Shown: positions 33,066 to 42,413, numbered from the stretch's first letter. The stretch: DNA of 52,365 nucleotides from Bacillota bacterium (GCA_030057655.1 JASGUQ010000017.1:1-52365), one strand, 5' to 3'. Notes: generated from the letters alone by a model not told the origin. A program made the numbers and translations.

Positions 33066-35420
33066 ATGTCAGAAAAGAAACTGTGGTACAAAGAGGAGGC
33101 CAAGGCCTGGGTGGAAGCCCTGCCGCTTGGCAACGGACGCATCGGCGCGATGGTCTATTCCGGCGTTCATGAGGACCGCGTCTCCTTAAACGAGGATACC
33201 TTCTGGAGCGGTTACAACAGGGATAAAAACCCAAAGGGCGCGCAGGACGCCTTCAAAAGGGCGCAAGACATGATGCTTGAGGGGGATTTCAAACAGGCGC
33301 AGAGCCTGATGGAGGATCTGCTTGAGGGCGGATTCACCGAATCCTACCTGCCCTTTTGCGATCTTCTAATGTCGCACAGGAGGCTTTCGGGCAAGATCAG
33401 CCATTACAAAAGAAGCCTGGACTTAAGCGCCGGCATATCGGAAGCCAGCTTTGTATCAGACGGCGTCACCTATACCCGGGAAGCCTTTGTCTCCCACCCG
33501 GATCAGGCCTTTGTGATGAAGCTGTCCGCAGACCAGCCGGGCAAAATCTCCCTGGGCCTGTCCCTCACTTCGCTGGTAAATAATACGATCACCGCCAAAG
33601 AGGACACGCTGTCCATCGCTTTGCAGGCGCCGGGCATGCTCCTTCCCAATTATGTAAAGGATGAGAACCCCATCGCCTACCCTGAGGAGGACGCGCAAAA
33701 AGGCATGCGCGCGCTGGGCACGCTTCAGGCGCGGCCAAAGGGCGGCAGCGTCAAAGTGAGCGGGGAAACGCTTGAAGTCACAGGCGCTGACAGCGTCCTT
33801 CTGATCTTCTGCCTGAGGACCAGCTTCAACGGTTTTGACAGGCAGCCCTATGTGGAGGGCAGGGATGAGAAGGCGCTGGTTCAAGCAGACCTGAAGGCGC
33901 TTAAAAATAAGTCCTGGCAGCAGATGAAGGACGCGCACCTGAATGATTTCAGGCCGCTGTTTGACCGGGTGGATTTTCACCTGGATATTAAGAGAGAAGA
34001 AGACCTGGACACTGGGGAGCGGCTGAAGCGCTTTCTCAAAAACCCTGACGACCCCTCCCTTTATGAATTGATCTTCCATTACGGGCGCTACCTAATAATC
34101 TCAGCCTCAAGGCCGGGAAGCCAGGCCATGAACCTGCAGGGCATCTGGAACAACCAACTGCGCGCGCCCTGGAGCAGCAACTACACGCTCAACATCAACA
34201 CGCAGATGAACTACTGGCCGGCCCTGCCCTGCAACCTGGCGGAGATGGCGGAGCCGCTGTATGACCTGATCCAAAAGCTGCGCATAACAGGGCGCGTGAC
34301 CGCGAGAGAAACCTACGGCGCAGGCGGCGTTGTCGCGCACCACAACAGCGACCTGTGGGGGCTGACAAACGCGGTCGGGAACCGGAAGAAGGACACCGCC
34401 CGGTACGCGCTGTGGCCCTTTGCCTTCGCCTGGCTGTGCAGGCACCTGATGGAGCATTATGACTACACGGGCGACCTTGTTTTCCTGCGCGAGAAGGCGC
34501 TGCCGGCCATTTCGGACGCGGCGGAATTCCTCTGCGATACCTTGAGGGACAACAGCCTGGGAAGCCTGTCCTTTTTTCCGGCGACTTCCCCTGAAAACAC
34601 CTTTTTCTATCAGGGGGAGGAGATCGCGACAGCGCGCTGTTCCGCCATGTCAAACGCCATCACCAAAGAGGTGTTTTTTAACCTGCTGCGCTGCGGGGAA
34701 GCGCTTCAAATCAATTCGCCCCTGATGGACAGGGTCAGGGAGCTGCTTCCCAGGATCGCGCCTTATCAATTAGGTGAAAAGGGGCAGCTTTTGGAATGGG
34801 ATCAGGAGTATCAGGAGGCGGAGCCCAACCACCGGCATGTCTCCCACCTCTACCCGCTTTACCCCGGCAGGGAGATTGACCCTGAAACCACGCCCCATCT
34901 GGCGCAGGCCGTAAAGCGCTCATTGGAGCTGCGCGGGGACGAAGGCACGGGCTGGTCGCTTGGGTGGAAGATCTCCCTTTGGGCCAGGCTGAGGGACGGG
35001 GAAAGGGCGCTGGAGCTGCTAAACAGGCAATTAAGGCTGGTGCCAAGCGTCTTTGACATCAGGTCCAGGGGCGGGGGAAGCTACCTCAACCTGTTCGGCG
35101 CGCACCCGCCCTTCCAGATCGACGGCAATTTTGCCGCCGCAGCCGGCATCGCGGAGATGCTGCTGCAAAACGCGGGCGGGGAGATCCTGCTGCTTCCCGC
35201 CCTGCCAAAGGCCTGGGAAAAGGGGTTTGTGAAGGGCCTTCGGGCCTTTTCAGGGGCTGAGGTCAGCCTGTGGTTTGAGGACGGGGAATTAAAAGAAGCG
35301 CGCGTCCTGTCAACCGCGCAAGACGAAACAGCGCTAACGCTCCGGTATCAGGACAAAAGGGTGCAGCTGAAAATGAAACAGGGTGAGGACATCACCCTGA
35401 GAATGGAAGATTTTATTTAA
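33066..35420 (+). CDS. Glycoside hydrolase family 95 alpha-L-fucosidase
   Basis: A 784-residue enzyme that releases fucose (typically alpha-1,2-linked) by an inverting mechanism. It starts with the family N-terminal beta domain (EALPLGNGRIGAMVYSG, VSLNEDTFWSG) and continues into the (alpha/alpha)6 barrel. Residues corresponding to the Bifidobacterium AfcA catalytic set are all present: Asn376 and Asn378 in LNINTQMNYW, Glu510 in TSPENTF and Asp686 in FQIDGNFA. There is no signal peptide, so it acts on imported oligosaccharides. ATG 33066 has GAAGGAG six bases upstream. GH95 also contains L-galactosidases, a less likely alternative. Confidence 0.92.
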   Translation: MSEKKLWYKEEAKAWVEALPLGNGRIGAMVYSGVHEDRVSLNEDTFWSGYNRDKNPKGAQDAFKRAQDMMLEGDFKQAQSLMEDLLEGGFTESYLPFCDLLMSHRRLSGKISHYKRSLDLSAGISEASFVSDGVTYTREAFVSHPDQAFVMKLSADQPGKISLGLSLTSLVNNTITAKEDTLSIALQAPGMLLPNYVKDENPIAYPEEDAQKGMRALGTLQARPKGGSVKVSGETLEVTGADSVLLIFCLRTSFNGFDRQPYVEGRDEKALVQADLKALKNKSWQQMKDAHLNDFRPLFDRVDFHLDIKREEDLDTGERLKRFLKNPDDPSLYELIFHYGRYLIISASRPGSQAMNLQGIWNNQLRAPWSSNYTLNINTQMNYWPALPCNLAEMAEPLYDLIQKLRITGRVTARETYGAGGVVAHHNSDLWGLTNAVGNRKKDTARYALWPFAFAWLCRHLMEHYDYTGDLVFLREKALPAISDAAEFLCDTLRDNSLGSLSFFPATSPENTFFYQGEEIATARCSAMSNAITKEVFFNLLRCGEALQINSPLMDRVRELLPRIAPYQLGEKGQLLEWDQEYQEAEPNHRHVSHLYPLYPGREIDPETTPHLAQAVKRSLELRGDEGTGWSLGWKISLWARLRDGERALELLNRQLRLVPSVFDIRSRGGGSYLNLFGAHPPFQIDGNFAAAAGIAEMLLQNAGGEILLLPALPKAWEKGFVKGLRAFSGAEVSLWFEDGELKEARVLSTAQDETALTLRYQDKRVQLKMKQGEDITLRMEDFI

Positions 35421-35423
35421 TCC

Positions 35424-35690
35424 TTAAATGCTGTGTTTAACGCGGTCATGCTCCTCCGCGCGCTTGGCGTTGTTGAAGCGGTCGGTGGTGCCCACCAGGT
35501 AGCCGGTGATGCGGCGGATGCGCTCAAAGGGCTTGGCATCAAAGGTGTAGTCCAGGGCCACCTCGTCCCCGTCCACCTGGATGCTGATGCGTTTGGGTTC
35601 TTTCCCGTATTTTTCCTTCGCGCGCAGCAGGTAAGCGTTCAGTTCTTCCTGGGGTAAAACGCCGTTTGAAACAAGAAATTCGCAGGCCAT
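35424..35690 (-). CDS. Small protein resembling the C-terminal tail of anaerobic ribonucleotide reductase (NrdD-like)
   Basis: An 88-residue protein. The segment RRITGYLVGTTDRFNNAKRAEEHDRVKH is strikingly like the glycyl-radical-bearing C-terminus of class III ribonucleotide reductase, where RVTGYLRPVDRWN-type residues occur. The catalytic glycyl-radical loop (RVCGY-type, with Gly next to Tyr) is retained in form as ITGYL, while the zinc-binding cysteines are absent; only one Cys (residue 3) remains. Glycyl-radical spare-part proteins such as YfiD/GrcA are a precedent for short stand-alone tails, but that is inference. ATG 35690 is preceded by AAGGAGG with a six-base spacer. It has its own promoter downstream of the esterase gene. 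Confidence 0.6.
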   Translation of the reverse strand: MACEFLVSNGVLPQEELNAYLLRAKEKYGKEPKRISIQVDGDEVALDYTFDAKPFERIRRITGYLVGTTDRFNNAKRAEEHDRVKHSI

Positions 35691-35775
35691 GGGGTTCCTC
35701 CTTGATGTAAAAGCCAAGCTGGCTTGGCGGTTTTGGGTTGCCGATAATCACAACTAATGGGGCAGGTGCAAATAT

Positions 35776-35784
35776 ACTATACCA
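35776..35784 (-). promoter_or_regulatory. Extended -10 promoter of the NrdD-like small gene
   Basis: On the minus strand TGgTATAGT occupies 35776-35784: TATAGT with TG one base upstream. No good -35 box lies at the standard distance. The start would be about 75 bases before ATG 35690. Confidence 0.5.
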
Positions 35785-35888
35785 TATCTTGTGGAAAGTT
35801 GTTACATTTTTGTCAACAAATTATGTTTTTTTATGTTTTTATTTTTCAGAATACAAAGCCGGGCTTTTAAAATTGCTTCCCCCGCTAT

Positions 35889-36698
35889 TTATTCCTCTTC
35901 TGCCGTCACTTTCTCAAGCGGCAGCCAATCCAGCACCTTCAAAATATTCGTGTCCCAGTAGTCCCAGTCATGCGCGCCTTTACTCTCATGGTATTCGTGC
36001 GCGACGCCTTCTTTCATCAACATTTTGTGAAAGAGACGATTCTGCGCCAGCAAGTTGTCCTCCGTCCCGCAGCAGAGATAGATCTGCGGCAGGACGGCTT
36101 TCTTTTTCAGCAGGCTTTTCACCAGGAACTCCGGGTTTTTCTCGCTAGCCGGCACTTTGTCCAGGTCGCCGAAGATCGTTTCATAGAAATCGCGCCTGAA
36201 AAGCGGGCGTTGCGACTCGTTGGTGGACTGAACGACCCTGTCCCGGATCAGGGCGGAGGACAACCCCGCCACATAGCCAAAGGTGCGGTGATGGAGGAGG
36301 CCGTTGACGATCGCGCCGTAGCCGCCCATGGACAAGCCGGCGATGAAGGTGTCCTCGCGCTTTCTGGACAGGGGAAACAGCCTGCGCGTGAAGTCCACCA
36401 GTTCCTTGCCGATGAAGTCGGAATGGTTTTCTCCGATTATCTCCAGGTTCATGTAGAACTTGTTTTCAGCCGAGGGCATGATGACGGCCAGATTTCTTTC
36501 CGCGGCCCAGCGCTTGATGCGGGTGCCCGTGAGCCAGTCATTCCTGTCGCCAAAAAGCCCGTGCAGCAGGTACAGGGTTTTGAACGGCTTCGTTTTTGGG
36601 CTTCTCTGCTCAATGGGCGCGTCCGCCGGGATCAGCGCCGTGAAATCCACCGTGCGCTGGAGGCTCTCTGAGAAAAAATTGACCTGGATGAGCGCCAT
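35889..36698 (-). CDS. Alpha/beta-hydrolase esterase (EstA/tributyrin esterase, esterase D type)
   Basis: A 269-residue cytoplasmic hydrolase. The nucleophile is in GLSMGGYG near residue 122, the acid in GTEDNLLA near 217 and the histidine in GAHDWDYW near 247. The oxyanion region is YLLHGLFGDRNDW. This arrangement matches the EstA/esterase D family, which removes acetyl or other acyl groups from carbohydrates or small esters. The start has GAGGT four bases upstream. The acetylated-sugar context (fucosidase, sulfatase, acyltransferase) fits, but the substrate is not shown. Confidence 0.85.
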   Translation of the reverse strand: MALIQVNFFSESLQRTVDFTALIPADAPIEQRSPKTKPFKTLYLLHGLFGDRNDWLTGTRIKRWAAERNLAVIMPSAENKFYMNLEIIGENHSDFIGKELVDFTRRLFPLSRKREDTFIAGLSMGGYGAIVNGLLHHRTFGYVAGLSSALIRDRVVQSTNESQRPLFRRDFYETIFGDLDKVPASEKNPEFLVKSLLKKKAVLPQIYLCCGTEDNLLAQNRLFHKMLMKEGVAHEYHESKGAHDWDYWDTNILKVLDWLPLEKVTAEEE

Positions 36699-36845
36699 TT
36701 TTACCTCATTTCCGACCCCTTAAAAGGTTTGATTCTGTCAGGGCCAAAGCCATCCTATCACGGCGATGGATCATCCTGCAAGGCGCAAGGACAAGCGCCT
36801 CCGGACCGCTTTCGAAAAAAAGAACAACATGAAGCGAATGCATAT

Positions 36846-36877
36846 AAAAAGTGCGGGTCGCATATGAGCGCCCGCAC
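36846..36877 (-). terminator. Intrinsic terminator after the cytosine-deaminase-like gene
   Basis: Perfect arms GTGCGGG (36851-36857) and CCCGCAC (36871-36877); on the minus strand the stem is followed by TTTTTATA. It lies 34 bases beyond the stop at 36911. Confidence 0.75.
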
Positions 36878-36910
36878 CCTTCATGTCATGGAATCAGGAA
36901 TATCTTAGTA

Positions 36911-38158
36911 TTACAGAGAAAACGGCACCTCAAACTCCTGCGGCTTCTTCTTGAACAGGTACTTGCCGTTGCGCACGGACATCACCACGTTCACGCGCTT
37001 GCGGATCGCGTCAAAGACGTTTTTCTCGTCCAGCACGATGAAGTTGGCGGGCTTGCCTTCATCCAGGCCGTACTGATCCTGGATGTTCAGGCACTTCGCG
37101 CCGTTGTAGGTGATCAGGTCAAACGCGCTCTCCAGCTCCCCGGGGCTGGCGTACTGGGTCAGGTGGACGCCGTTGTCCAGAATGTTCATCATGTTGCCGC
37201 TGCCAAGGGGATACCAGGGGTCATTGATGGAGTCCTGGGCGAAGGCCACGTTGATTCCCATCTCCATGAACTCCTTCACCCTGGTCAGCCCGCGGCGCTT
37301 GGGATAGGTATCCTGCCTTCCCTGGAGGTAGGCGTTCTCAGTCGGGCAGGCAACGAAGTTCAGCTTGCTCTTCTTGAACAGGTCAAACATCCTGTAGGCA
37401 TAGGAATCATCAGCCGAGCCGAAGGAGCAGGTGTGGCTGGCCGTGGCCTTGTCGCCATAGCCTTCAAGCAGCACCAGGGCGTTTAACAGCTCCACAAACC
37501 GTGAATGCGGGTCATCTGTCTCGTCGCAGTGGACGTCGATGAGGACCTTGTATTTGAGGGCAAGCTCCACGATGTCATGGATGGATTTCTCGCCAAACTC
37601 CCTGGCAGGCTCGTAGTGGGGGATGCCGCCGATCACGTCCGCGCCCATCTTCAGCGCCTCTTCCACCAGGTCGCGCCCGCCTTTGTAGGTGTACATGCCG
37701 TTTTGCGGGAAGGCCACCACCTGGATGTCCACGATGTGCTTCATCTCTTCCTTCAGTTCAAGAAGGGCCTTAAAGCCCGTGAATTTCGGGTCGGTTACAT
37801 CCGTCTGCGCCCGGATATACTGAACGCCCTGGGAGACCTCGTCATAGATCCCCTTGCGCGCCAGTTCCTTCACGCCTTCCACAGTCATCGTTGCCTTGTA
37901 CTTGGGCCAGTTCTCAATCGCCTCAAAAAGCGTGCCGGAGGCCGCGCCGATCCCCTCCATCTCGCCCAGGGTGTAGACATAGTCCAGGTGAAGGTGCGGA
38001 TCCACATAGGGCGGAAGCACCAGTTGTCCCTTCAGGTCAACGACCTCCTGCGCGTCGGGAAGGTTCGTCCCGATGGCCTTGAATTTGCCGTTCTCAACAA
38101 GGATCTCGTTCGCGTCTTTGTTACGGTAAATCTTGGCGTTTGTGTACTTGGTTAACAT
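36911..38158 (-). CDS. codA: Cytosine deaminase-like amidohydrolase
   Basis: A 415-residue metal-dependent amidohydrolase close in pattern to E. coli CodA, which converts cytosine to uracil. Metal ligands are visible: DPHLHLD near residue 53, VHCDETDDPHSRFVE near 213 and ASHTCS near 245. The catalytic aspartate is in FAQDSINDPWYPLGSGNM near 315, where CodA has the closely similar HDDVFDPWYPLG. The segment LQGRQDTYPKRRGLTRVKE is also shared with CodA. A related cyclic-amide deaminase cannot be excluded. It is downstream of an MFS transporter in one operon, as codB and codA are in E. coli, but the transporter is of a different family. Confidence 0.82.
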   Translation of the reverse strand: MLTKYTNAKIYRNKDANEILVENGKFKAIGTNLPDAQEVVDLKGQLVLPPYVDPHLHLDYVYTLGEMEGIGAASGTLFEAIENWPKYKATMTVEGVKELARKGIYDEVSQGVQYIRAQTDVTDPKFTGFKALLELKEEMKHIVDIQVVAFPQNGMYTYKGGRDLVEEALKMGADVIGGIPHYEPAREFGEKSIHDIVELALKYKVLIDVHCDETDDPHSRFVELLNALVLLEGYGDKATASHTCSFGSADDSYAYRMFDLFKKSKLNFVACPTENAYLQGRQDTYPKRRGLTRVKEFMEMGINVAFAQDSINDPWYPLGSGNMMNILDNGVHLTQYASPGELESAFDLITYNGAKCLNIQDQYGLDEGKPANFIVLDEKNVFDAIRKRVNVVMSVRNGKYLFKKKPQEFEVPFSL

Positions 38159-38216
38159 GGTTCTGTTTCTCCTCCTATACTTATCATTGGTATTCTTTGC
38201 CTAAATCATTTTTGGT

Positions 38217-39395
38217 TTATTTGTCGCCAAGGGTCTCTTTCGCGCGGAAGGACAGGAGCGTGGCAGGCACCAGCAAGACGACGGACAGCAAGACAACGTT
38301 CATGATGTTCCCGCCTTCGCCCGAGATCAATTGGCCGCCCACCGAGGTGGCGATCATGATTGAGAAGTTGAACATGCTGCTCTGCATGCTGGTGGCGATG
38401 GCCTTCGCGGAGGCGCTGTGACGCGCGACGCCGGCCTGCAGCATCGTGACCAGGGGGCCAAAGGAAATGCCCCACAGCAGGAAGGCCACATAGCCGATCC
38501 AAGGCGTTGACGGCCAAAGGTAAATCGCCAGCAGCGCGACCGCGCCGATGCCGAACATGACGCTCACAAAACTGCGCAAAGCGGTGTCCGTAAATTTCAT
38601 GGCCAGGATCACAGAGGTTAAGGAACCAACTCCAAAGAGGAGAAGCGCGACTTCAACCCCTCCGGGCAGGGCCATCTTGCTGACAAGCTCCGTAACATAG
38701 GTGTAGGAAGCGTAATGCGCCATCACGCCCAGCAGGGTCAGAAGCAGGATCAGAAGAACATGCTTGTTTTTCAAAAGCGAGATGGGGTTGTTGGAACTGG
38801 TAACCCGTTCGCCGTCCACTGAGGGCAAAAACATCTGGCACAGAACGCCGATCAAAACAATGAACCCGCCAAGAACCATAAATTCCACGCGCCAGCCAAA
38901 GGTGTTCCCGACCCAGGTCATGGCCGGCATGCCCAGGCTGACGCCCAAGGTGCTTCCTGCCATGATGATCGCGATCGCGCGGCCGTGCTGATCCTCCGGA
39001 ACAAGCTTCATGCCGTAAGCGGAGATCATCGCCCAGAGGATGCCCGCCGCCACGCCGCCGATCACCCGCATGGCCAGAACGACATAGTAGTTGGAAACCA
39101 AGCCCACCAGCAGGTTGCTGACCGCGAAGCCAAACAAAAGAGAAAGCAGCAGCTTCTTGCGGTTGATGTGCATGGTCGCCGTGACCAGCGGAATGGCGCA
39201 GATGGCGCTGGCCAGGGCATAGATGCCGATCATCTGGCCCGCCTGCGCCTGGCTGATCCCAAGGCCTTCGCTCAGATGGCCCAGAATCCCCGCCGGTACC
39301 ATCTCGCTGAGAATGGCAACGAAGGTGATGCTCGACATGAGCAACAGCACAAAAATCGATACGCCCTTGCCTGTTTGTTGGTGTTCCTTATTCAT
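38217..39395 (-). CDS. MFS transporter (DHA1/AraJ-type)
   Basis: A 392-residue protein with twelve predicted helices in two halves. The family motif A region between helices 2 and 3 reads IPLVTATMHINRKKLL, and GASA-type glycine-rich helices follow. GGAGG lies eleven bases before ATG 39395. It heads an operon with the deaminase gene 58 bases downstream, so it probably carries a nucleobase, nucleoside or related compound in or out. DHA1 members are often exporters, so the direction is open. Confidence 0.85.
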   Translation of the reverse strand: MNKEHQQTGKGVSIFVLLLMSSITFVAILSEMVPAGILGHLSEGLGISQAQAGQMIGIYALASAICAIPLVTATMHINRKKLLLSLLFGFAVSNLLVGLVSNYYVVLAMRVIGGVAAGILWAMISAYGMKLVPEDQHGRAIAIIMAGSTLGVSLGMPAMTWVGNTFGWRVEFMVLGGFIVLIGVLCQMFLPSVDGERVTSSNNPISLLKNKHVLLILLLTLLGVMAHYASYTYVTELVSKMALPGGVEVALLLFGVGSLTSVILAMKFTDTALRSFVSVMFGIGAVALLAIYLWPSTPWIGYVAFLLWGISFGPLVTMLQAGVARHSASAKAIATSMQSSMFNFSIMIATSVGGQLISGEGGNIMNVVLLSVVLLVPATLLSFRAKETLGDK

Positions 39396-39432
39396 TTTTC
39401 AGGTCCCCTCCAGTTTGTATGATAATATGCTG

Positions 39433-39461
39433 ATTATAGCATCTTTATAGCGTTTGCTCAA
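39433..39461 (-). promoter_or_regulatory. Sigma-A promoter of the MFS-deaminase operon
   Basis: On the minus strand TTGAGC (39456-39461), a 17-base spacer and a perfect TATAAT (39433-39438). The start is about 30 bases before ATG 39395. Confidence 0.75.
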
Positions 39462-39512
39462 CTCAGCCTCTGATGAAAAGAAAAAGTTTTGCACATTTGA
39501 TGTTTTTTCTGA

Positions 39513-39541
39513 TTGTAGTTTGCATGTAAAACACTTATGAT
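39513..39541 (+). promoter_or_regulatory. Promoter of the MgtC gene
   Basis: TTGTAG (39513-39518), a 17-base spacer and TATGAT (39536-39541). The start would be about 20 bases before ATG 39570. Confidence 0.5.
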
Positions 39542-39569
39542 GATGTTGAGCAAATTGGGAGGCGTCAAC

Positions 39570-40295
39570 ATGGATCTGTACGGAATTATGGACATCGCGC
39601 CGTTTAGCGTGAAGGAAGTGCTTTTGCGCGTGGGCATTGCCCTGTTCGTTGGCGGCATCATCGGCCTGGAGCGCGAATATAAAAACCGGCCGGCCGGAAC
39701 CCGTACCCATGTGCTGGTCTGCCTGGGCGCGTGCATGATCGCGCTGCTGGAGACCCTGCTGTGGAACTCGGATTATTTCAGGGTTCAGTTTGGGGACAAC
39801 ATCACCCTAACCATCGGCCGCCTCTCCGCCCAGGTCATCAGCGGCATCGGTTTTTTGGGCGCGGGCACCATTTTCATGGCGCAAAAGAAGATCGCGGGCC
39901 TGACCACAGCCGCCAGCCTGTGGAATGTAGCCTGCCTGGGCATCGTGATCGGCTTTGGCTATTACTGGCTGGGGCTGCTGCTGGGCGTAATCATCACGGC
40001 TGTGCTGCTCTTCTTAAGCCGTTTCATCCGCATCAACGCCGTCAAGCATGTGGAGATCAAGTATATCAACCGGACGGAGACCGTGCCTTTCATCAACCAG
40101 TACTTTGAATCCGTGGGCATCCAGGTACTGGACATCGACTTCCACATCGAAAACCCCAGGATCGACCAGATGGAGGACAGCCTCTATACCAATGTGTATA
40201 CCCTGCACGTTCCCAGGAAACTTGAGTTTTTGGACCTTGTGACCCACCTGTCCGAGTTCAACAACATCCAGACCGTCAGAACCAGAAACGCTTAA
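39570..40295 (+). CDS. mgtC: MgtC/SapB family membrane protein
   Basis: A 241-residue membrane protein with about five helices. Family motifs are visible: GGIIGLEREYKNRPAGTRTH near residue 25, IGRLSAQVISGIGFLGAGTIF near 85 and GLTTAASLWNVACLGIVIG near 115. A soluble ACT-like domain (about 155-241) follows. MgtC-type proteins modulate Mg2+ homeostasis and membrane ATPase activity. ATG 39570 is used because GGAGG lies seven bases upstream and the extension to 39537 has none. A terminator follows. No Mg2+-sensing leader was recognised. Confidence 0.88.
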   Translation: MDLYGIMDIAPFSVKEVLLRVGIALFVGGIIGLEREYKNRPAGTRTHVLVCLGACMIALLETLLWNSDYFRVQFGDNITLTIGRLSAQVISGIGFLGAGTIFMAQKKIAGLTTAASLWNVACLGIVIGFGYYWLGLLLGVIITAVLLFLSRFIRINAVKHVEIKYINRTETVPFINQYFESVGIQVLDIDFHIENPRIDQMEDSLYTNVYTLHVPRKLEFLDLVTHLSEFNNIQTVRTRNA

Positions 40296-40306
40296 AATGA
40301 AGCAAG

Positions 40307-40350
40307 CAGGGGCTGCAGCAGCATAAAAACTGCTCCAGCCCTGTTTCTAT
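40307..40350 (+). terminator. Intrinsic terminator of the MgtC gene
   Basis: A long stem with arms at 40307-40321 and 40330-40343 (outer pairs CAGGG/CCCTG, inner AGCAG/CTGCT) has one bulge and one mismatch. TTTCTATTT follows. Confidence 0.65.
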
Positions 40351-40446
40351 TTGAACTCATCCTCCGGGGAAGTTGGTTTTACGAAAGTTTTACACGCAAT
40401 ATTCGTCCATTTCACGCATAACCGCACGTCTCAAACCGCGTCAAAG

Positions 40447-40475
40447 TTGACAGGAATTTCGTTTTTGGCTATTAT
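40447..40475 (+). promoter_or_regulatory. Sigma-A promoter of the second sugar-uptake operon
   Basis: A perfect TTGACA (40447-40452), a 17-base spacer and TATTAT (40470-40475); TATAAT also occurs three bases later. The start is about 55 bases before ATG 40537. Confidence 0.75.
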
Positions 40476-40536
40476 AATACCAGATATTCATAAACAAAAC
40501 ACCAACCTGCCGCCTGAACGAGGGGAGAGTGTGTGT

Positions 40537-41478
40537 ATGGCACAACTGGATTTGCGAAACCTGCGGGAATATAACCGGCGCAACCGGATCACCCGCAACT
40601 GGCAATTATATTTGATGCTGCTGCCGGTGGTTGTTTATTTTGCTGTGATGTGCTATGGGCCCATGTACGGCGTGCTGCTGGCGTTTAAGGACTACCGCGT
40701 GCGCCGCGGCATCATGGGCAGCCCTTGGGCTGATCCGCTGTTCAAATATTTTGACCGCTTTTTTTCTTCCCCGTATTGTGAGCGGGTTATCACCAACACC
40801 GTGGTGCTCAGTTTGCAAAGCCTGCTGTGGGGGTTTCCGGTGCCCATCCTGCTGGCGCTGTGTGTCAACGAACTGCGCAACAACAAATACAAGAAGTTTG
40901 TTCAAAATGTTACCTACGCGCCGCACTTCCTGTCCACCGTGGTGCTGGTGGGCATGATCCGCAGTTTTCTCAATACCGACTATGGCGTGGTGAATATCAT
41001 CATCCGCGCGCTGGGCGGGGAGGGGTACAACTGGATGCAGCGGGCCGACTTGTTCAGGCCGCTGTACATCGGTTCCGGCATGTGGCAAAACGCGGGGTGG
41101 AACTCCATCATCTACATTGCCGCGCTGTCGGGCATCGACCTGGAGCTGCATGAATCGGCCATGATTGACGGCGCCAGCCGGTGGAAGCGCATCTGGTACA
41201 TCAACCTGCCCGGCATCATGCCCACCATTGTCACGCTGCTCATCCTCAACAGCGGCTACATCATGAGCGTCGGGTTTGAAAAAGTCTTTCTGATGCAAAA
41301 CGACTTGAACCTCTCCGTGTCCGATGTGATTTCCACCTATTCCTACCGCATCGGCATTGAGTCCGCGCAATATGAGATGGCCACTGCCATCGGCCTGTTC
41401 AACTCGGTGATCAACATGGTGCTGCTGGTGCTGGTCAACGCCGCGTCCAGACGCCTGAGCGACACCAGCTTGTGGTAA
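40537..41478 (+). CDS. CUT1 sugar ABC permease, LplB type
   Basis: A 313-residue permease with six helices. The N-terminal segment NWQLYLMLLPVVVYFAVMCYGPMYGVLLAFKDY is typical of LplB/YtcP-partner permeases, and the EAA loop ESAMIDGASRWKRIWYINLPGI is intact. ATG 40537 begins this consensus and AGGGGAGAG lies upstream. The frame open to 40351 has no ribosome-binding site. First gene of a three-gene operon. No ATPase is present, so a shared ATPase is expected. Confidence 0.9.
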   Translation: MAQLDLRNLREYNRRNRITRNWQLYLMLLPVVVYFAVMCYGPMYGVLLAFKDYRVRRGIMGSPWADPLFKYFDRFFSSPYCERVITNTVVLSLQSLLWGFPVPILLALCVNELRNNKYKKFVQNVTYAPHFLSTVVLVGMIRSFLNTDYGVVNIIIRALGGEGYNWMQRADLFRPLYIGSGMWQNAGWNSIIYIAALSGIDLELHESAMIDGASRWKRIWYINLPGIMPTIVTLLILNSGYIMSVGFEKVFLMQNDLNLSVSDVISTYSYRIGIESAQYEMATAIGLFNSVINMVLLVLVNAASRRLSDTSLW

Positions 41479-41492
41479 GGGGGGAACATGAT

Positions 41493-42413
41493 ATGACGCA
41501 AAAAGCACGCCCCATCACCAACAAAAACGCCCGCATGTCCAAAGGCGATGTGCGGTTTGAAACGGGCATTATCATCCTGCTGGCCATCCTGACGGTGCTC
41601 ATCATCTACCCGCTGGTGTATGTTGTCAGCGCGTCTTTCAGCGACGCGCTGATGGTGGCGGCAGGGCGTGTCATCCTGTGGCCGGTCAATGTTACGACCG
41701 ACAATTATGCGCAGGTTTTCAAAAATCAAAGCCTGGTGACGGGCTTTCGCAACTCCATGCTCATCATGGTTATGGGCACGGCGCTCAACCTGGTGATGAC
41801 CATTTTAGCCGCCTATCCGCTGTCGCGGCGCAACCTTTGGGGCCGCAATGTGCTGATGAAGCTCATCACATTCACCATGTTCTTTTCTGGCGGCCTCATC
41901 CCCACCTACCTGATGGTGAGCAAAACGCTTGGCCTGATGAACTCCTGGCTGGCGCTGATATTGCCGGGCGCTATCTCAGTGTACAACATGATCATCATGC
42001 GCACATACTTTACCTCGTCCATCCCCTATGAAATCCAGGAGGCGGCGCAAATTGACGGCGCCAGCCACTTTGGCACCCTGCTGCGCATCATGCTGCCGCT
42101 GTCCGGCCCCGTGATTGCCGTTATCGGTCTGTATTACGCCGTTGGCCACTGGAACAGCTATTTCAGCGCATTATTATACATCAGCAATGAAAAACTGCAG
42201 CCGCTGCAGCTGCACCTGCGCAAGATATTGATCCTCAACTCCTCCCAAACCATGATGGACATGGCCTCTGACGAAGCCGCGCGTCAGGCCATGCGCGCGG
42301 AGACCATCAAATACGCGGTAATCGTCGTGTCCTCAGTGCCCATGCTGATCATCTATCCCTTTGTACAGCGTTTCTTTATCAAAGGCGTAATGATCGGCTC
42401 TGTCAAGGGATGA
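41493..42413 (+). CDS. CUT1 sugar ABC permease, YtcP type
   Basis: A 306-residue permease. The characteristic helix start IIYPLVYVVSASFSD, the EAA loop QEAAQIDGASHFGTLLRIMLP and the tail VQRFFIKGVMIGSVKG match the YtcP/MalG branch. ATG 41493 has AAGGGGGG eight bases upstream and lies 14 bases after the LplB stop. It forms the membrane channel with LplB. Confidence 0.9.
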   Translation: MTQKARPITNKNARMSKGDVRFETGIIILLAILTVLIIYPLVYVVSASFSDALMVAAGRVILWPVNVTTDNYAQVFKNQSLVTGFRNSMLIMVMGTALNLVMTILAAYPLSRRNLWGRNVLMKLITFTMFFSGGLIPTYLMVSKTLGLMNSWLALILPGAISVYNMIIMRTYFTSSIPYEIQEAAQIDGASHFGTLLRIMLPLSGPVIAVIGLYYAVGHWNSYFSALLYISNEKLQPLQLHLRKILILNSSQTMMDMASDEAARQAMRAETIKYAVIVVSSVPMLIIYPFVQRFFIKGVMIGSVKG

